A stretch of DNA of 64,000 bases. It comes from Streptococcus oralis subsp. dentisani (GTDB taxonomy: Bacteria; Bacillota; Bacilli; Lactobacillales; Streptococcaceae). The stretch covers positions 124,001-188,000 of the forward strand of contig NZ_NCUW01000026.1 of assembly GCF_002096335.1 (NCBI RefSeq). The letters are read 5' to 3'. Of this stretch, positions 8,444-16,181 are shown piece by piece. The translations under genes and the position numbers were made by a program. The stretch's first letter is position 1. Each line of letters begins with the position of its first letter. Below the pieces are notes generated by a model. The model was not told the origin of the DNA. It searched no databases and saw nothing but the letters and a program-made list of their open reading frames with translations.

Positions 8444-10693
8444 TTACAATTTCTCACGCGCAGCTTTTGCTGCTTCGACAAGGCGGATCAAGCTTTCTTT
8501 TGTTTCTGGAATACCGCGTGTTTTCAAACCACAGTCAGGGTTGATCCAAACTTTCTTGCTTGGTACTTTGGCAAGAATAGCATCGATTGTGTGGTCGATT
8601 TCACCTTCATTTGGCACACGAGGTGAGTGGATATCGTAAACCCCAGGTCCCACTTCTGTTTGGAAGTTTTTCGCTTTGAGTTCGTCCAAGATTTCAAGGT
8701 TTGAACGGCTTGCTTCAAAGGAAATAACGTCCGCATCCATGTTGTCGATAGCTGGGATGATATCTGTAAATTCTGAGTAACACATGTGAGTGTGGATTTG
8801 AGTATCTGGTGCAACTGTAGAGTGTACCAAGCGGAAGGCTGGAATAGCCCAGTCAAGGTAGTCTTCATACCAGTCGCTACGACGGAGTGGCAATTTCTCA
8901 CGAAGAGCAGCCTCGTCGATTTGGATGATCTTCACGCCAGCAGCTTCAAGGTCAAGAACTTCATCCTTGATCGCAAGAGCGATTTGAAGAGTTGAGTCCT
9001 TGATAGAGATGTCTTCACGTGGGAATGACCAGTTAAGGATGGTAACCGGACCAGTCAACATACCTTTAACAGGTTTGTCAGTACGGCTTTGAGCATAGCT
9101 AGACCATTTCACAGTGATTGGGTTAAGACGAGTCACATCACCCCAGATGATTGGTGGTTTCACTCCACGCATACCATATGATTGTACCCAACCGTTCTTA
9201 GAGAAGAGGTAACCTGACAAGTTTTGACCGAAGTACTCAACCATGTCGTTACGCTCGAACTCACCGTGTACCAGCACGTCAAATCCAACTTCTTCTTGCC
9301 ATTTGATCCATTCATCGATGGTTTCAGCAAGGAAGGCATCGTATTCTTCTTGAGTCAACTCACCCTTACGGAAGGCCAAACGTTTAGCACGGACTTCCTT
9401 GGTTTGAGGGAATGAACCGATGGTTGTTGTTGGGAGAGCTGGAAGTTTGAAGGCCTCTTCTTGGATAGCTTCACGTTCTGCAAAGGCTGGCAAACGAGTG
9501 TAGTCTGCGTCAGTCAAGCCAGCGATACGAGCACGAAGTTCCGCATTTTCACCCACACGCTCAGTCGCAAAGAGTTCTTTGTTGGCTGCAAGAGCTTCTG
9601 CACCTTGGCCGTTGCGGATAGCATCCAAATCACGAATCTCATCCAATTTTTCAACTGCGAAAGCAAAGTGGTTCAAGATAGCTGGTTCAAATTCTTCATT
9701 AGCAGTTGTAAATGGCACATGAAGAAGTGAGCATGAGCTTGTCAAGACAATGTTTTCAGCTGGGATTTGCTCAAGAACAGCCAAGCTCTTTTCATAGTTA
9801 TTGCGCCAGATGTTTTTACCATTGACAATACCTGCATAGAGAGTCTTGTCAGCTGGGAAACCACCTTTAACGAGTTCAAGAGTTTTCTTACCTTCGACAA
9901 AGTCAAGACCGATGGCATCTACTGGCAAGTTTACAAGGTCAGCGTAGACGTCACGAACGTCTCCGAAGTAAGTTTGAAGCAAGACTTCAAGACCTTTCTT
10001 GTCAGCCAAAAGCTTGTTGTAAATGTTAAAGAAGAGTGCTTTTTCTTCCGCTGTCAAGTCTTTGACAAGAGCCGCTTCGTCGAGTTGGATGCGAGTCGCA
10101 CCAAGTTCAGCCAATTTTGCAAAAACTTCTTGGTAAGCAACTACTAAACTGTCTACGAAGTCTTCCGCTTTCACGCCTTCTTCAAAGTCTGACAATTGAA
10201 GGAAAGTGAATGGACCTACAAGGACTGGACGAGTGTTCAATCCAAGTTCTTTAGCTTCTTGGAACTCATCAAAGATCTTGTGACCAGCAAGTTTAACTTG
10301 AGTGTCTTTTTCAAATTTAGGAACGATGTAGTGGTAGTTGGTGTTGAACCATTTCTTCATTGGAAGGGCACGAACGTCCCCTTTTTCTCCTTGGTAACCA
10401 CGACCCAAAGCAAAGTAGCGCTCAAGGTCAGACAAGTCCAAGTTTTGAACAGAAGCTGGCACCACGTTGAAAAGGAAAGCTGCATCTAGGAAGTTATCAT
10501 AGTGAGAAAAGTCGTTTGATGGGATTTCAGTGATGCCTTTTTCTTTGACAATGTTCCAGTGTTTTGCGCGCAATTCTTTTGCTGCGGCAAGGAGTTCTTC
10601 TTCTGAGATTTCTTTTCTAAAGTATTTTTCAGTTGTAAATTTTAATTCGCGGAATTCGCCCAAACGAGGGAAACCGATGATTGTAGTTGACAT
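8444..10693 (-). CDS. metE: Cobalamin-independent methionine synthase
   Basis: Transfers the methyl group of 5-methyl-THF (triglutamate) to homocysteine to make methionine, without vitamin B12. The product is 749 residues, normal for the family. The N-terminal barrel begins [10 protein letters not shown]; the C-terminal barrel carries the zinc ligands in HTHMCYSEF and [10 protein letters not shown]. The start at 10693 is fixed by GGAGG seven bases upstream and by the conserved N-terminus; the in-frame extension to 10837 runs through the promoter. A 21-bp palindrome resembling the streptococcal MET-box lies about 80 bases upstream. Confidence 0.97.
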   Translation of the reverse strand: MSTTIIGFPRLGEFRELKFTTEKYFRKEISEEELLAAAKELRAKHWNIVKEKGITEIPSNDFSHYDNFLDAAFLFNVVPASVQNLDLSDLERYFALGRGYQGEKGDVRALPMKKWFNTNYHYIVPKFEKDTQVKLAGHKIFDEFQEAKELGLNTRPVLVGPFTFLQLSDFEEGVKAEDFVDSLVVAYQEVFAKLAELGATRIQLDEAALVKDLTAEEKALFFNIYNKLLADKKGLEVLLQTYFGDVRDVYADLVNLPVDAIGLDFVEGKKTLELVKGGFPADKTLYAGIVNGKNIWRNNYEKSLAVLEQIPAENIVLTSSCSLLHVPFTTANEEFEPAILNHFAFAVEKLDEIRDLDAIRNGQGAEALAANKELFATERVGENAELRARIAGLTDADYTRLPAFAEREAIQEEAFKLPALPTTTIGSFPQTKEVRAKRLAFRKGELTQEEYDAFLAETIDEWIKWQEEVGFDVLVHGEFERNDMVEYFGQNLSGYLFSKNGWVQSYGMRGVKPPIIWGDVTRLNPITVKWSSYAQSRTDKPVKGMLTGPVTILNWSFPREDISIKDSTLQIALAIKDEVLDLEAAGVKIIQIDEAALREKLPLRRSDWYEDYLDWAIPAFRLVHSTVAPDTQIHTHMCYSEFTDIIPAIDNMDADVISFEASRSNLEILDELKAKNFQTEVGPGVYDIHSPRVPNEGEIDHTIDAILAKVPSKKVWINPDCGLKTRGIPETKESLIRLVEAAKAAREKL

Positions 10694-10773
10694 GATGTGT
10701 CCTCCAAAATTTGTTGTTGAAACTATCTTAACAGAAAAGAAAGTGTCTGTATAATTGTAAATAATTAGGCTTT

Positions 10774-10794
10774 GATATAGTCTGAAACTATATC
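10774..10794 (-). promoter_or_regulatory. MET-box-like palindrome in front of metE
   Basis: The sequence reads GATATAGT-NNNNN-ACTATATC, an 8-bp perfect inverted repeat around a 5-base centre. It matches the TATAGTTT...AACTATA motif described for the LysR-type methionine regulator MtaR/MetR of streptococci. It lies upstream of a TATACA/TACAAT region that could be the metE -10. The match is by eye. Confidence 0.7.
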
Positions 10795-10809
10795 TCTCTT
10801 TTGAACAAA

Positions 10810-10840
10810 AGAAAAAGACTTGAGACCAGTGTCTCAAATC
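10810..10840. terminator. Hairpin terminator between the glycosylase-like gene and metE
   Basis: TTGAGAC (10820-10826), loop CAGT, GTCTCAA (10831-10837). T-rich tracts follow on both strands (minus: TCTTTTTCTTTT), so it can end the minus-strand transcript coming from 10938. Confidence 0.75.
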
Positions 10841-10937
10841 CTTTTTATATCGTGTTTTGTGGCCGCTTTTTAGTTGAAAGATTCAAACGAGCTATTGATG
10901 TTCCTTATAAGTGACTATGGCTTGTTATTAGAAAAGA

Positions 10938-11300
10938 CTATAAGTCAATCCCCTTCTCTCGAAGATTAGCCAGACACTCCTCATAGTATTCTGCGTCATG
11001 CTCACTATAGATGGGATTGCCTAGCTTCTCCTCAGACAAATCCTCATAAGGAGGGCAGGTTTTGCCACGGTAGTTCTTGTCCAGCCACTCTGGACTGACA
11101 TTGTATCCACGACCAGCCATCTCCTCCATGATCAAGCGATGATAGGCATAGAGACGATAGGGCGAATGGGTAAAGACATACTCCACTGTCGCATGCTTTT
11201 TCCCCCAGCCATTGCCACGCAGGGCACAGCACTCTCGATGTTGCCCCAAGAGCTGAGGACGGGGAAGTTGTGAAATCAAAGCCTCATGCCAAAGTCTCAT
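10938..11300 (-). CDS. Pyrimidine dimer DNA glycosylase-like protein (Pyr_excise / TIGR02328 family)
   Basis: A 120-residue protein opening MRLWHEALISQLPRPQLLGQHRECCALRG (first part shared with the family), followed by GWGKKHATVEYVF. The arrangement resembles T4 endonuclease V, where an N-terminal Thr, an Arg/Glu pair and a basic KHV segment bind and cut at UV dimers. Here the second residue is Arg rather than Thr, as is normal in the bacterial TIGR02328 branch, so glycosylase activity is not assured. The start overlaps the DUF1722 gene by 17 bases, so the two are coupled. A terminator at 10810-10840 closes the unit. Confidence 0.7.
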   Translation of the reverse strand: MRLWHEALISQLPRPQLLGQHRECCALRGNGWGKKHATVEYVFTHSPYRLYAYHRLIMEEMAGRGYNVSPEWLDKNYRGKTCPPYEDLSEEKLGNPIYSEHDAEYYEECLANLREKGIDL

Positions 11301-11688
11301 GGGAGTCTCCTTTCAGTAAAGTCGAATGTTGTAAGTAGGTATTTGGATAGCGATCCAGCAAGTCTCGTGTCTTAGCGATTAAATCTTCCTTAGAAACCTG
11401 ACCAAAGCGGTAGCGATCCAGCAGGAGCATATAGTCCTTTCGCTCAGCATCTGTCGCTTTCTTTTTGAAATAGCCCCAAATATGCTGAAAGGCATTGCAA
11501 ACCTGACCCCTGTGTTCTGGGATTTGACAGGCAAGGTCAATCAGTTCTTGAACACGACTTACCTCCACCTCTTCATTCTTTAGATACTGACGAATCTCGT
11601 TGTAAATATTACTGGAATGGCTCAAAACGAGGTATTTGTTTCTAGCCCAGAGTTGTTGGCACTGGGATTTTTGGTTAATTTGTTCCAT
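11284..11688 (-). CDS. DUF1722 (YbgA-like) protein
   Basis: A 134-residue protein with the DUF1722 pattern: an N-terminal LWARNKYLVLSHSS, a middle GQVCNAFQHIWGYFKKK and a C-terminal YRFGQVSKEDLIAKTRDLL. In other bacteria this domain is often fused to DUF523 or lies beside photolyase genes; its biochemical role is unknown. It overlaps the downstream dimer-glycosylase-like gene by 17 bases. A small hairpin (GTTTCC 11710-11715 with GGAAAC 11725-11730) without a T-run lies in its leader just before the ribosome binding site. A role in DNA repair is suggested only by the partner gene. Confidence 0.72.
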   Translation of the reverse strand: MEQINQKSQCQQLWARNKYLVLSHSSNIYNEIRQYLKNEEVEVSRVQELIDLACQIPEHRGQVCNAFQHIWGYFKKKATDAERKDYMLLLDRYRFGQVSKEDLIAKTRDLLDRYPNTYLQHSTLLKGDSHETLA

Positions 11689-11817
11689 CTTTCTCCTTGT
11701 TTTCTATCCGTTTCCAGGGAATATGGAAACAAAGTTGTATCTTAAAAATGAGCGAATTATGAGCTTCACATGACTGACTGTATGAATCTTTTTTCTTCTT
11801 CTAAAGTTTCCTGACAC

Positions 11818-12903
11818 TTAGGAAACAAAGTAATAATTTACTTTTAGTTCTCGGAAACGGTCAAAACCTAGAATACCCTCATTTTGTAATCTGCCTAAAA
11901 CAACGCTAGGATGAATAACGATTTCCTCCGCAAAACATATGATATCCGTCTTATCAAAGTTTCCTTTTTCTACAAAAGCCTGATAGTCTTCTGGTCTAAT
12001 CAAGAGATCTTTTGCAAACTGGTCTGCCTGTTCCTCAGAACGACGGTATAACTCACTGTTTCCGTCTTCAGATGAAAAATCATTCTGTAGAATGTGCCCA
12101 ATCTCATGGAAAAGTGAGAACCAGAAAATATCGGATGCCTTGTTTCGGTCTGTCAATAATAGCAAGGCACTACCATTGCTGAATTTTTTTGTAGCACCAT
12201 TCAAATTAGCATTTGCCAAAGCAGGTAGACCGACTAGAACAACACCACAGTCTAGCAAGATATCATACAAGCGTTGAGGAAAGACTTCTGGATCTTGCCT
12301 AGTTAACCCTCTCAAAGCAGGCAGATTTTTCTCTAGTTTTCTACGATTGAGCTTAGTAGTCGTTTTATCACGCGCCTTTTTAGATGCCAACTCCAGCATG
12401 ATATTGGAGTTGACTATACTTTTAGTCGTAAACTCACGCGTATTCCGATAGCTGACTAGATGGTTAAAAGATGTAAGATTTTCTAAACTTGCCACACCTA
12501 GAATCCTGCGAAGCTCGACAATCTTTTCCTTTAAACTATAACGTTTGTCTGGAACGTAGCCTTCTTCCTTAAAATACTTGAAATCTATCATCTCACAGAT
12601 TTCTTTTTCGCTACCTTCTTCTAACTCTCTTTCCTCTGCAATCTCAGCCACTTTTACATCATAAGCATTTTGAAGATTGAGCCAGGTTTGCATAGAAACT
12701 CCGCTTAGCTTGGCTAACTTATGAGCCGTTTCTTTACTAATGGACTCCTCCGCATTGACGAGCTTGCTGACAGTCTTTGCCGAAACTCCTAATCGCTCCG
12801 CAAATTCTTTCTGCGTTACGTTATAATCTTCAATCAACTCTTCAACATACTGACCTGGATGAAAAGCAATCAGGTCTTTGTATTCAACAATTTTATTACT
12901 CAT
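11818..12903 (-). CDS. HigA-type antitoxin fused to an ImmA/IrrE-family metallopeptidase
   Basis: A 361-residue protein. Residues about 15-80 form a HigA/XRE helix-turn-helix (DYNVTQKEFAERLGVSAKTV). Residues about 250-300 hold a zinc peptidase core, HEIGH at 266-270 with a downstream Glu in SEEQADQFAKDLL. HigA antitoxins bind their HigB toxin and repress their promoter; ImmA/IrrE peptidases cleave repressor-like partners. The gene overlaps the upstream toxin gene by 8 bases, giving the toxin-first order typical of higBA. The fusion suggests an antitoxin that can be switched by proteolysis, but that is inference. A stand-alone regulator is less likely because of the toxin partner. Confidence 0.82.
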   Translation of the reverse strand: MSNKIVEYKDLIAFHPGQYVEELIEDYNVTQKEFAERLGVSAKTVSKLVNAEESISKETAHKLAKLSGVSMQTWLNLQNAYDVKVAEIAEERELEEGSEKEICEMIDFKYFKEEGYVPDKRYSLKEKIVELRRILGVASLENLTSFNHLVSYRNTREFTTKSIVNSNIMLELASKKARDKTTTKLNRRKLEKNLPALRGLTRQDPEVFPQRLYDILLDCGVVLVGLPALANANLNGATKKFSNGSALLLLTDRNKASDIFWFSLFHEIGHILQNDFSSEDGNSELYRRSEEQADQFAKDLLIRPEDYQAFVEKGNFDKTDIICFAEEIVIHPSVVLGRLQNEGILGFDRFRELKVNYYFVS

Positions 12904-13234
12904 AGTGATTGCTGACCTCCTCTATTTTTAGGATTTCGATTTCAACAGGATTTGGAAACACCTTTTCTACATCCTCTTCACGAAAACCCACAATCAAACG
13001 ATAGGAACTCTTTCGACCATCTATATCCAAAGCAAACTGTCCCCATCTCTTTCCCTTGAGTTGGTGAAAGTGATACTTAGGAAAAGCCGTCACACTAGCC
13101 AAAGAATTCGCCGCTTCCAAAAAGTTGATCAACTGATGCAACTTTACAGCAAGCTTATCCGAAAAATCCTTCTTCGCCTGCCTCAGCTCTGTGCACTGCT
13201 TTTTAACAGTTTTGTTTGTATAGATAAGCTTCAT
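12896..13234 (-). CDS. HigB/RelE-superfamily toxin
   Basis: A 112-residue RelE/ParE-fold protein, the expected partner of the HigA-like gene it overlaps by 8 bases. Members are usually ribosome-dependent mRNA endonucleases. Family-like features are the basic LRQAKKDFSDKL helix, the central FHQLKGKRWGQFALDIDG strand region and the C-terminal YRLIVGFREED plus EIEILKIEEVSNHYE. The start at 13234 follows GGAAAGGGAC. A strong extended -10 promoter overlapping a perfect 12-bp inverted repeat lies immediately upstream, as expected for autoregulation by the HTH partner. Confidence 0.82.
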   Translation of the reverse strand: MKLIYTNKTVKKQCTELRQAKKDFSDKLAVKLHQLINFLEAANSLASVTAFPKYHFHQLKGKRWGQFALDIDGRKSSYRLIVGFREEDVEKVFPNPVEIEILKIEEVSNHYE

Positions 13235-13250
13235 ATGTCCCTTTCCGTTA

Positions 13251-13285
13251 AATTAAATTACCTTTTAGGTAATTTAATTATACCA
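13251..13285 (-). promoter_or_regulatory. higBA promoter and operator palindrome
   Basis: A perfect inverted repeat, AATTAAATTACC (13251-13262) and GGTAATTTAATT (13268-13279), is separated by 5 bases. The minus-strand -10 TATAAT (13277-13282), preceded by TGG (extended -10), overlaps its edge. Binding of the HTH antitoxin here would block transcription; this is inferred from position. Confidence 0.75.
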
Positions 13286-13293
13286 TGTTTAGA

Positions 13294-13326
13294 AAACAAA
13301 AACCAGCCAAAAGTTGTTTTAGCTGG
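13294..13326 (-). terminator. Terminator of the hsd-Kiwa-like operon
   Basis: A 10-bp stem on the minus strand (CCAGCTAAAA with TTTTGGCTGG, one G-U pair; plus coordinates 13303-13326) is followed by TTTTTGTTTT. It lies just after the stop of the membrane-protein gene, and its downstream edge reaches the higBA promoter. Confidence 0.85.
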
Positions 13327-13361
13327 GATTATAGTTATTAATTTATATTAAGCAATGTTAC

Positions 13362-13937
13362 CTATTTTCTTTTTAAAATGTAAATTCCATCACCTAATCT
13401 ATAACTAGTTAATTCTACATCTGTTTCTCTCACGGTTTCTACATCATCAAATGAGAGATTTGTTATGATATGATGAGCGTGAGGAAAACCTGTAACTCCA
13501 AATATCTTAAATCCAAAAACTCCTAGAACAGGATTAAGATAACTTGCATTACTACCAACATACATCAATCCAATTAAAAGGAACAACAATAAATTCATGA
13601 TAATACTAGTTGTATTATTCATATCAAAAGACAGTAACGGAGTAAAATATGTAACAATGTAGTTCATCAATGAATCACTTTCCGGTGATATTTCCATTTT
13701 TCTCGGTATTTTGATACTTTCCTTACCATCAAACTTAAATAATTTCCATAATTTAATAAATGAAATAAAAATTAGAACAACAAAAACTGCACGAATCAAT
13801 TTATGATTGAAATCAAGAGCTATTAATCTCTCAAATGAAAATTTGGAATAATTAATATTACTAAAAAGAAGCCATAAATATAGTGGTAGGTACGAGGTGA
13901 TAAACAATGTCCACTTAGAAAAAAGATCTCGCTGCAT
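13362..13937 (-). CDS. Small multi-pass membrane protein, KwaA-like candidate
   Basis: A 191-residue protein with hydrophobic segments at about 10-26, 47-65, 92-104 and 110-128, and possibly a fifth at 132-147, then a soluble C-terminal tail of about 45 residues. A characteristic stretch is YIVTYFTPLLSFDM followed by SNASYLNPVLGVFGF. Its start overlaps the stop of the upstream KwaB-like gene (TAATG). In the Kiwa defence system a four-helix membrane protein (KwaA) works with the DUF4868 protein KwaB; size, topology and partner fit. The gene order is reversed relative to classical kwaA-kwaB. It is much more AT-rich than hsdM and hsdR, suggesting a separate origin. Assignment is by pattern, not by search. 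Confidence 0.5.
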   Translation of the reverse strand: MQRDLFSKWTLFITSYLPLYLWLLFSNINYSKFSFERLIALDFNHKLIRAVFVVLIFISFIKLWKLFKFDGKESIKIPRKMEISPESDSLMNYIVTYFTPLLSFDMNNTTSIIMNLLLFLLIGLMYVGSNASYLNPVLGVFGFKIFGVTGFPHAHHIITNLSFDDVETVRETDVELTSYRLGDGIYILKRK

Positions 13938-14938
13938 TACATACGTCCTTCTTCAACAGTTTCAATCTCAGAAATGTAAGCTTTCACAAATGCATCTGAT
14001 ATAGCATTAATCAATTGAACACAATTTTTTTCATTAGTAATACTTAACTTTCCATTACTAAACGTAACATCTTCAATTTCTTTATAAAATTTATGAGTAG
14101 GATCATTTTTTATAGTTTGTATTTTGTCAATATGTCTAACTGTTTCTGTAAAACGATTCGTATCAGAAACAATTTTAATTAACCTCGTAGCAAGTCTTTT
14201 ACCATTGATCACTTTTGTCTTCAAAAAATTAATTGAAGTTTGTTCAAATATAGTTTTTATATTTACATCAGTATTTAGAATTTCTGTTGCTTGCTCAGCG
14301 AATTTTTGATTCATTCCAAATATAGAATCAAATTTTGATTCTGCTTGATTGATTAAAATTTTTTCATCATTAACAATCATTAAATCAATCTTTTTATTTA
14401 AACCAAATAGATTATTTCGTTCCCTTAATTTAATTTTACTATCCGTAAAATTACCAAATAACATCTTTTTTTCCAATTGAAATGCATTCACAAAAGAACC
14501 TATAAATTTTAGATTAATAGTACTTTTCTTCTTTATTTCAATCAAATAGTTATGCAAATCTTTCTCCGTTTCACAACTTGTACTTAGTAGATGTTGTTGT
14601 TCATCATTAAATTGTGAAATTACAGATTGAATATTTTCATATTCTGAAACTTCTACTTGCTCATGTACATTCTTATATGTTATGACTGGATCATATGGTT
14701 TTATTTCTCGATTACTAAAAGTAGATTTATTCATACTTTCAATAATTGTTTTAAGTATATTTTCTTTAGTTTTCTTATCAGCATCTTGTTTATATAAAAA
14801 AATATCATTTTTCTTAATTTTAATTAGAAAAATCTTAACATATTCATCAAAATCTGGTTGTTGACAAAAAGAAATCAACCGGGTTTTTTCGTCATTAATA
14901 TTTATTTGAATCAATTTATGCCTCTTTCCTCTACTCAA
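13937..14938 (-). CDS. KwaB-like (DUF4868-type) protein, candidate Kiwa component
   Basis: A 333-residue soluble protein. The segment FGLNKKIDLMIVNDEKILIN followed by QAESKFDSIFGMNQKFAEQA looks like the DUF4868 core of KwaB, where a short beta unit is followed by a helix with an F-x-x-IF pattern. The C-terminal NGKLSITNEKNCVQLINAIS also fits. KwaB recognises DNA and acts with membrane KwaA against phage. The start is TTG at 14938, overlapping the hsdS stop by 8 bases (TTGAGTAG); hsdM-hsdS have the same overlap length (ATGAGTAA). The gene is therefore wired into the restriction operon. Codon use is very AT-rich. It could also be an unrelated restriction-associated protein. Confidence 0.5.
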   Translation of the reverse strand: MSRGKRHKLIQININDEKTRLISFCQQPDFDEYVKIFLIKIKKNDIFLYKQDADKKTKENILKTIIESMNKSTFSNREIKPYDPVITYKNVHEQVEVSEYENIQSVISQFNDEQQHLLSTSCETEKDLHNYLIEIKKKSTINLKFIGSFVNAFQLEKKMLFGNFTDSKIKLRERNNLFGLNKKIDLMIVNDEKILINQAESKFDSIFGMNQKFAEQATEILNTDVNIKTIFEQTSINFLKTKVINGKRLATRLIKIVSDTNRFTETVRHIDKIQTIKNDPTHKFYKEIEDVTFSNGKLSITNEKNCVQLINAISDAFVKAYISEIETVEEGRM

Positions 14939-16181
14939 CCCTTACCTGTCCATTCATCAGCATCGGTAATAGCCAATCGCGAAGTTGCGTGAGTTGTTGG
15001 TTTTGTCTTTGAACATTTTTCATTTGTTCAAGTAAGTTATCAATAATTGAATTAAATTTCAACAGAAGATTTTGGGGAGGACGTGAAACAACCATATCAG
15101 TAAGAACTGATTGAGAAATATTTTTCATGATAGTCCCTGCTGATTGATTTTTTAAAACTTCTTCAACATTTTTTAAGTAGTAGAAAATCAAATTTTTATA
15201 AATCAAATCATTAACTTCTGATGCAATGATAAATCCAGAATATACAGTTTTCGCTTCAAGTTCTGACACTAATCGTGTAGCTCCTGGGATACCGCTTCGT
15301 GTGATTAAAATCATTCCCTCATTAACAATAAAATTTGTTGATTTATCATTCTCTAAAAAGATTTCATCTAAATCTGTTTGATTGATAAATATTGTTGATG
15401 ATGAGATATTTCTAACATTAATGATTTTAACTTTTTCACTTCCACTGGAAGTTTTTTCATAGTTAATACCATTTTTAAATTGTGCCAATTCCCCCAACTT
15501 CTCAACTCCCCACCCCTCTGGGATTTCGCGTTTGAGTTCTGGGTTATAGACCATCTTTCCACCTGAAGATTTGTAGGGTTTGCCATTCTGGTCTGGAAAA
15601 TCAAACTGCACAAACCAGTAGTCGTAGAGGGTCTTAGCCATGGCTTCCAACTCTTGGTTGATTTGGTTGTTGATTTCAATCTTGTCATCAATTTTTGAAA
15701 GTATTGAAACCATTTTACGTTGTTGGTTTAAATCCAATTCTACTTTAAATTTCAAATTATCAAAATCAGTTTTATTTAGAATTGGAATTGCTGTACTACC
15801 TGATGCAGCATTTCGAAATACAGCATAGTTATTTTTAAAAAGATAATAAATATAGTCAGAATCAAAATTTTCATTAACTATAATAGAATTTATCTGCTGA
15901 TTAGTAACAGAAGGCAAACTATTCTTTGCCACTTTCCCCATAGCTGAGCCTATACAAGTAACCATAATACTATCAGAAGAAATGATTTTATCTTTTAGAC
16001 GGTCTGAACCTGAACGTGATAAGTATCTCTCTGGCTTACTTATATATTTGTTCTCAAAGGAATCCGACGGAGTAATAAAAGGTACTTCATCTCCAAAATC
16101 CTCAGGATATTGAGACGATGGTGTTTTCCCAGTTATCGTTTTCCCTAATTCTGATAAACTTACTTCTTTCCATTTACTCAT
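14931..16181 (-). CDS. hsdS: Type I restriction-modification specificity subunit
   Basis: A 416-residue HsdS with two target recognition domains (about residues 1-150 and 205-360). Each is followed by a conserved coiled-coil spacer: QINQELEAMAKTLYDYWFVQ in the middle and QRQNQQLTQLRDWLLPML at the end. It selects the bipartite DNA target for the HsdM/HsdR complex. The recognition domains are AT-rich against the better-conserved spacers, as usual for exchangeable domains. The start overlaps hsdM by 8 bases and the stop overlaps the KwaB-like gene by 8 bases. There is only one hsdS and no adjacent recombinase or silent copy, so no inversion-type phase variation is visible. Confidence 0.93.
   Translation of the reverse strand: MSKWKEVSLSELGKTITGKTPSSQYPEDFGDEVPFITPSDSFENKYISKPERYLSRSGSDRLKDKIISSDSIMVTCIGSAMGKVAKNSLPSVTNQQINSIIVNENFDSDYIYYLFKNNYAVFRNAASGSTAIPILNKTDFDNLKFKVELDLNQQRKMVSILSKIDDKIEINNQINQELEAMAKTLYDYWFVQFDFPDQNGKPYKSSGGKMVYNPELKREIPEGWGVEKLGELAQFKNGINYEKTSSGSEKVKIINVRNISSSTIFINQTDLDEIFLENDKSTNFIVNEGMILITRSGIPGATRLVSELEAKTVYSGFIIASEVNDLIYKNLIFYYLKNVEEVLKNQSAGTIMKNISQSVLTDMVVSRPPQNLLLKFNSIIDNLLEQMKNVQRQNQQLTQLRDWLLPMLMNGQVRVE

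Noticed and set aside
10694..10800. T-box or SAM riboswitch in front of metE
   Set aside because: The leader is short and contains a protein-type palindrome; no T-box sequence or specifier stem is visible.
14931..16181. Phase-variable hsdS shuffling
   Set aside because: There is only one hsdS, no site-specific recombinase and no inverted partial copies in the window.
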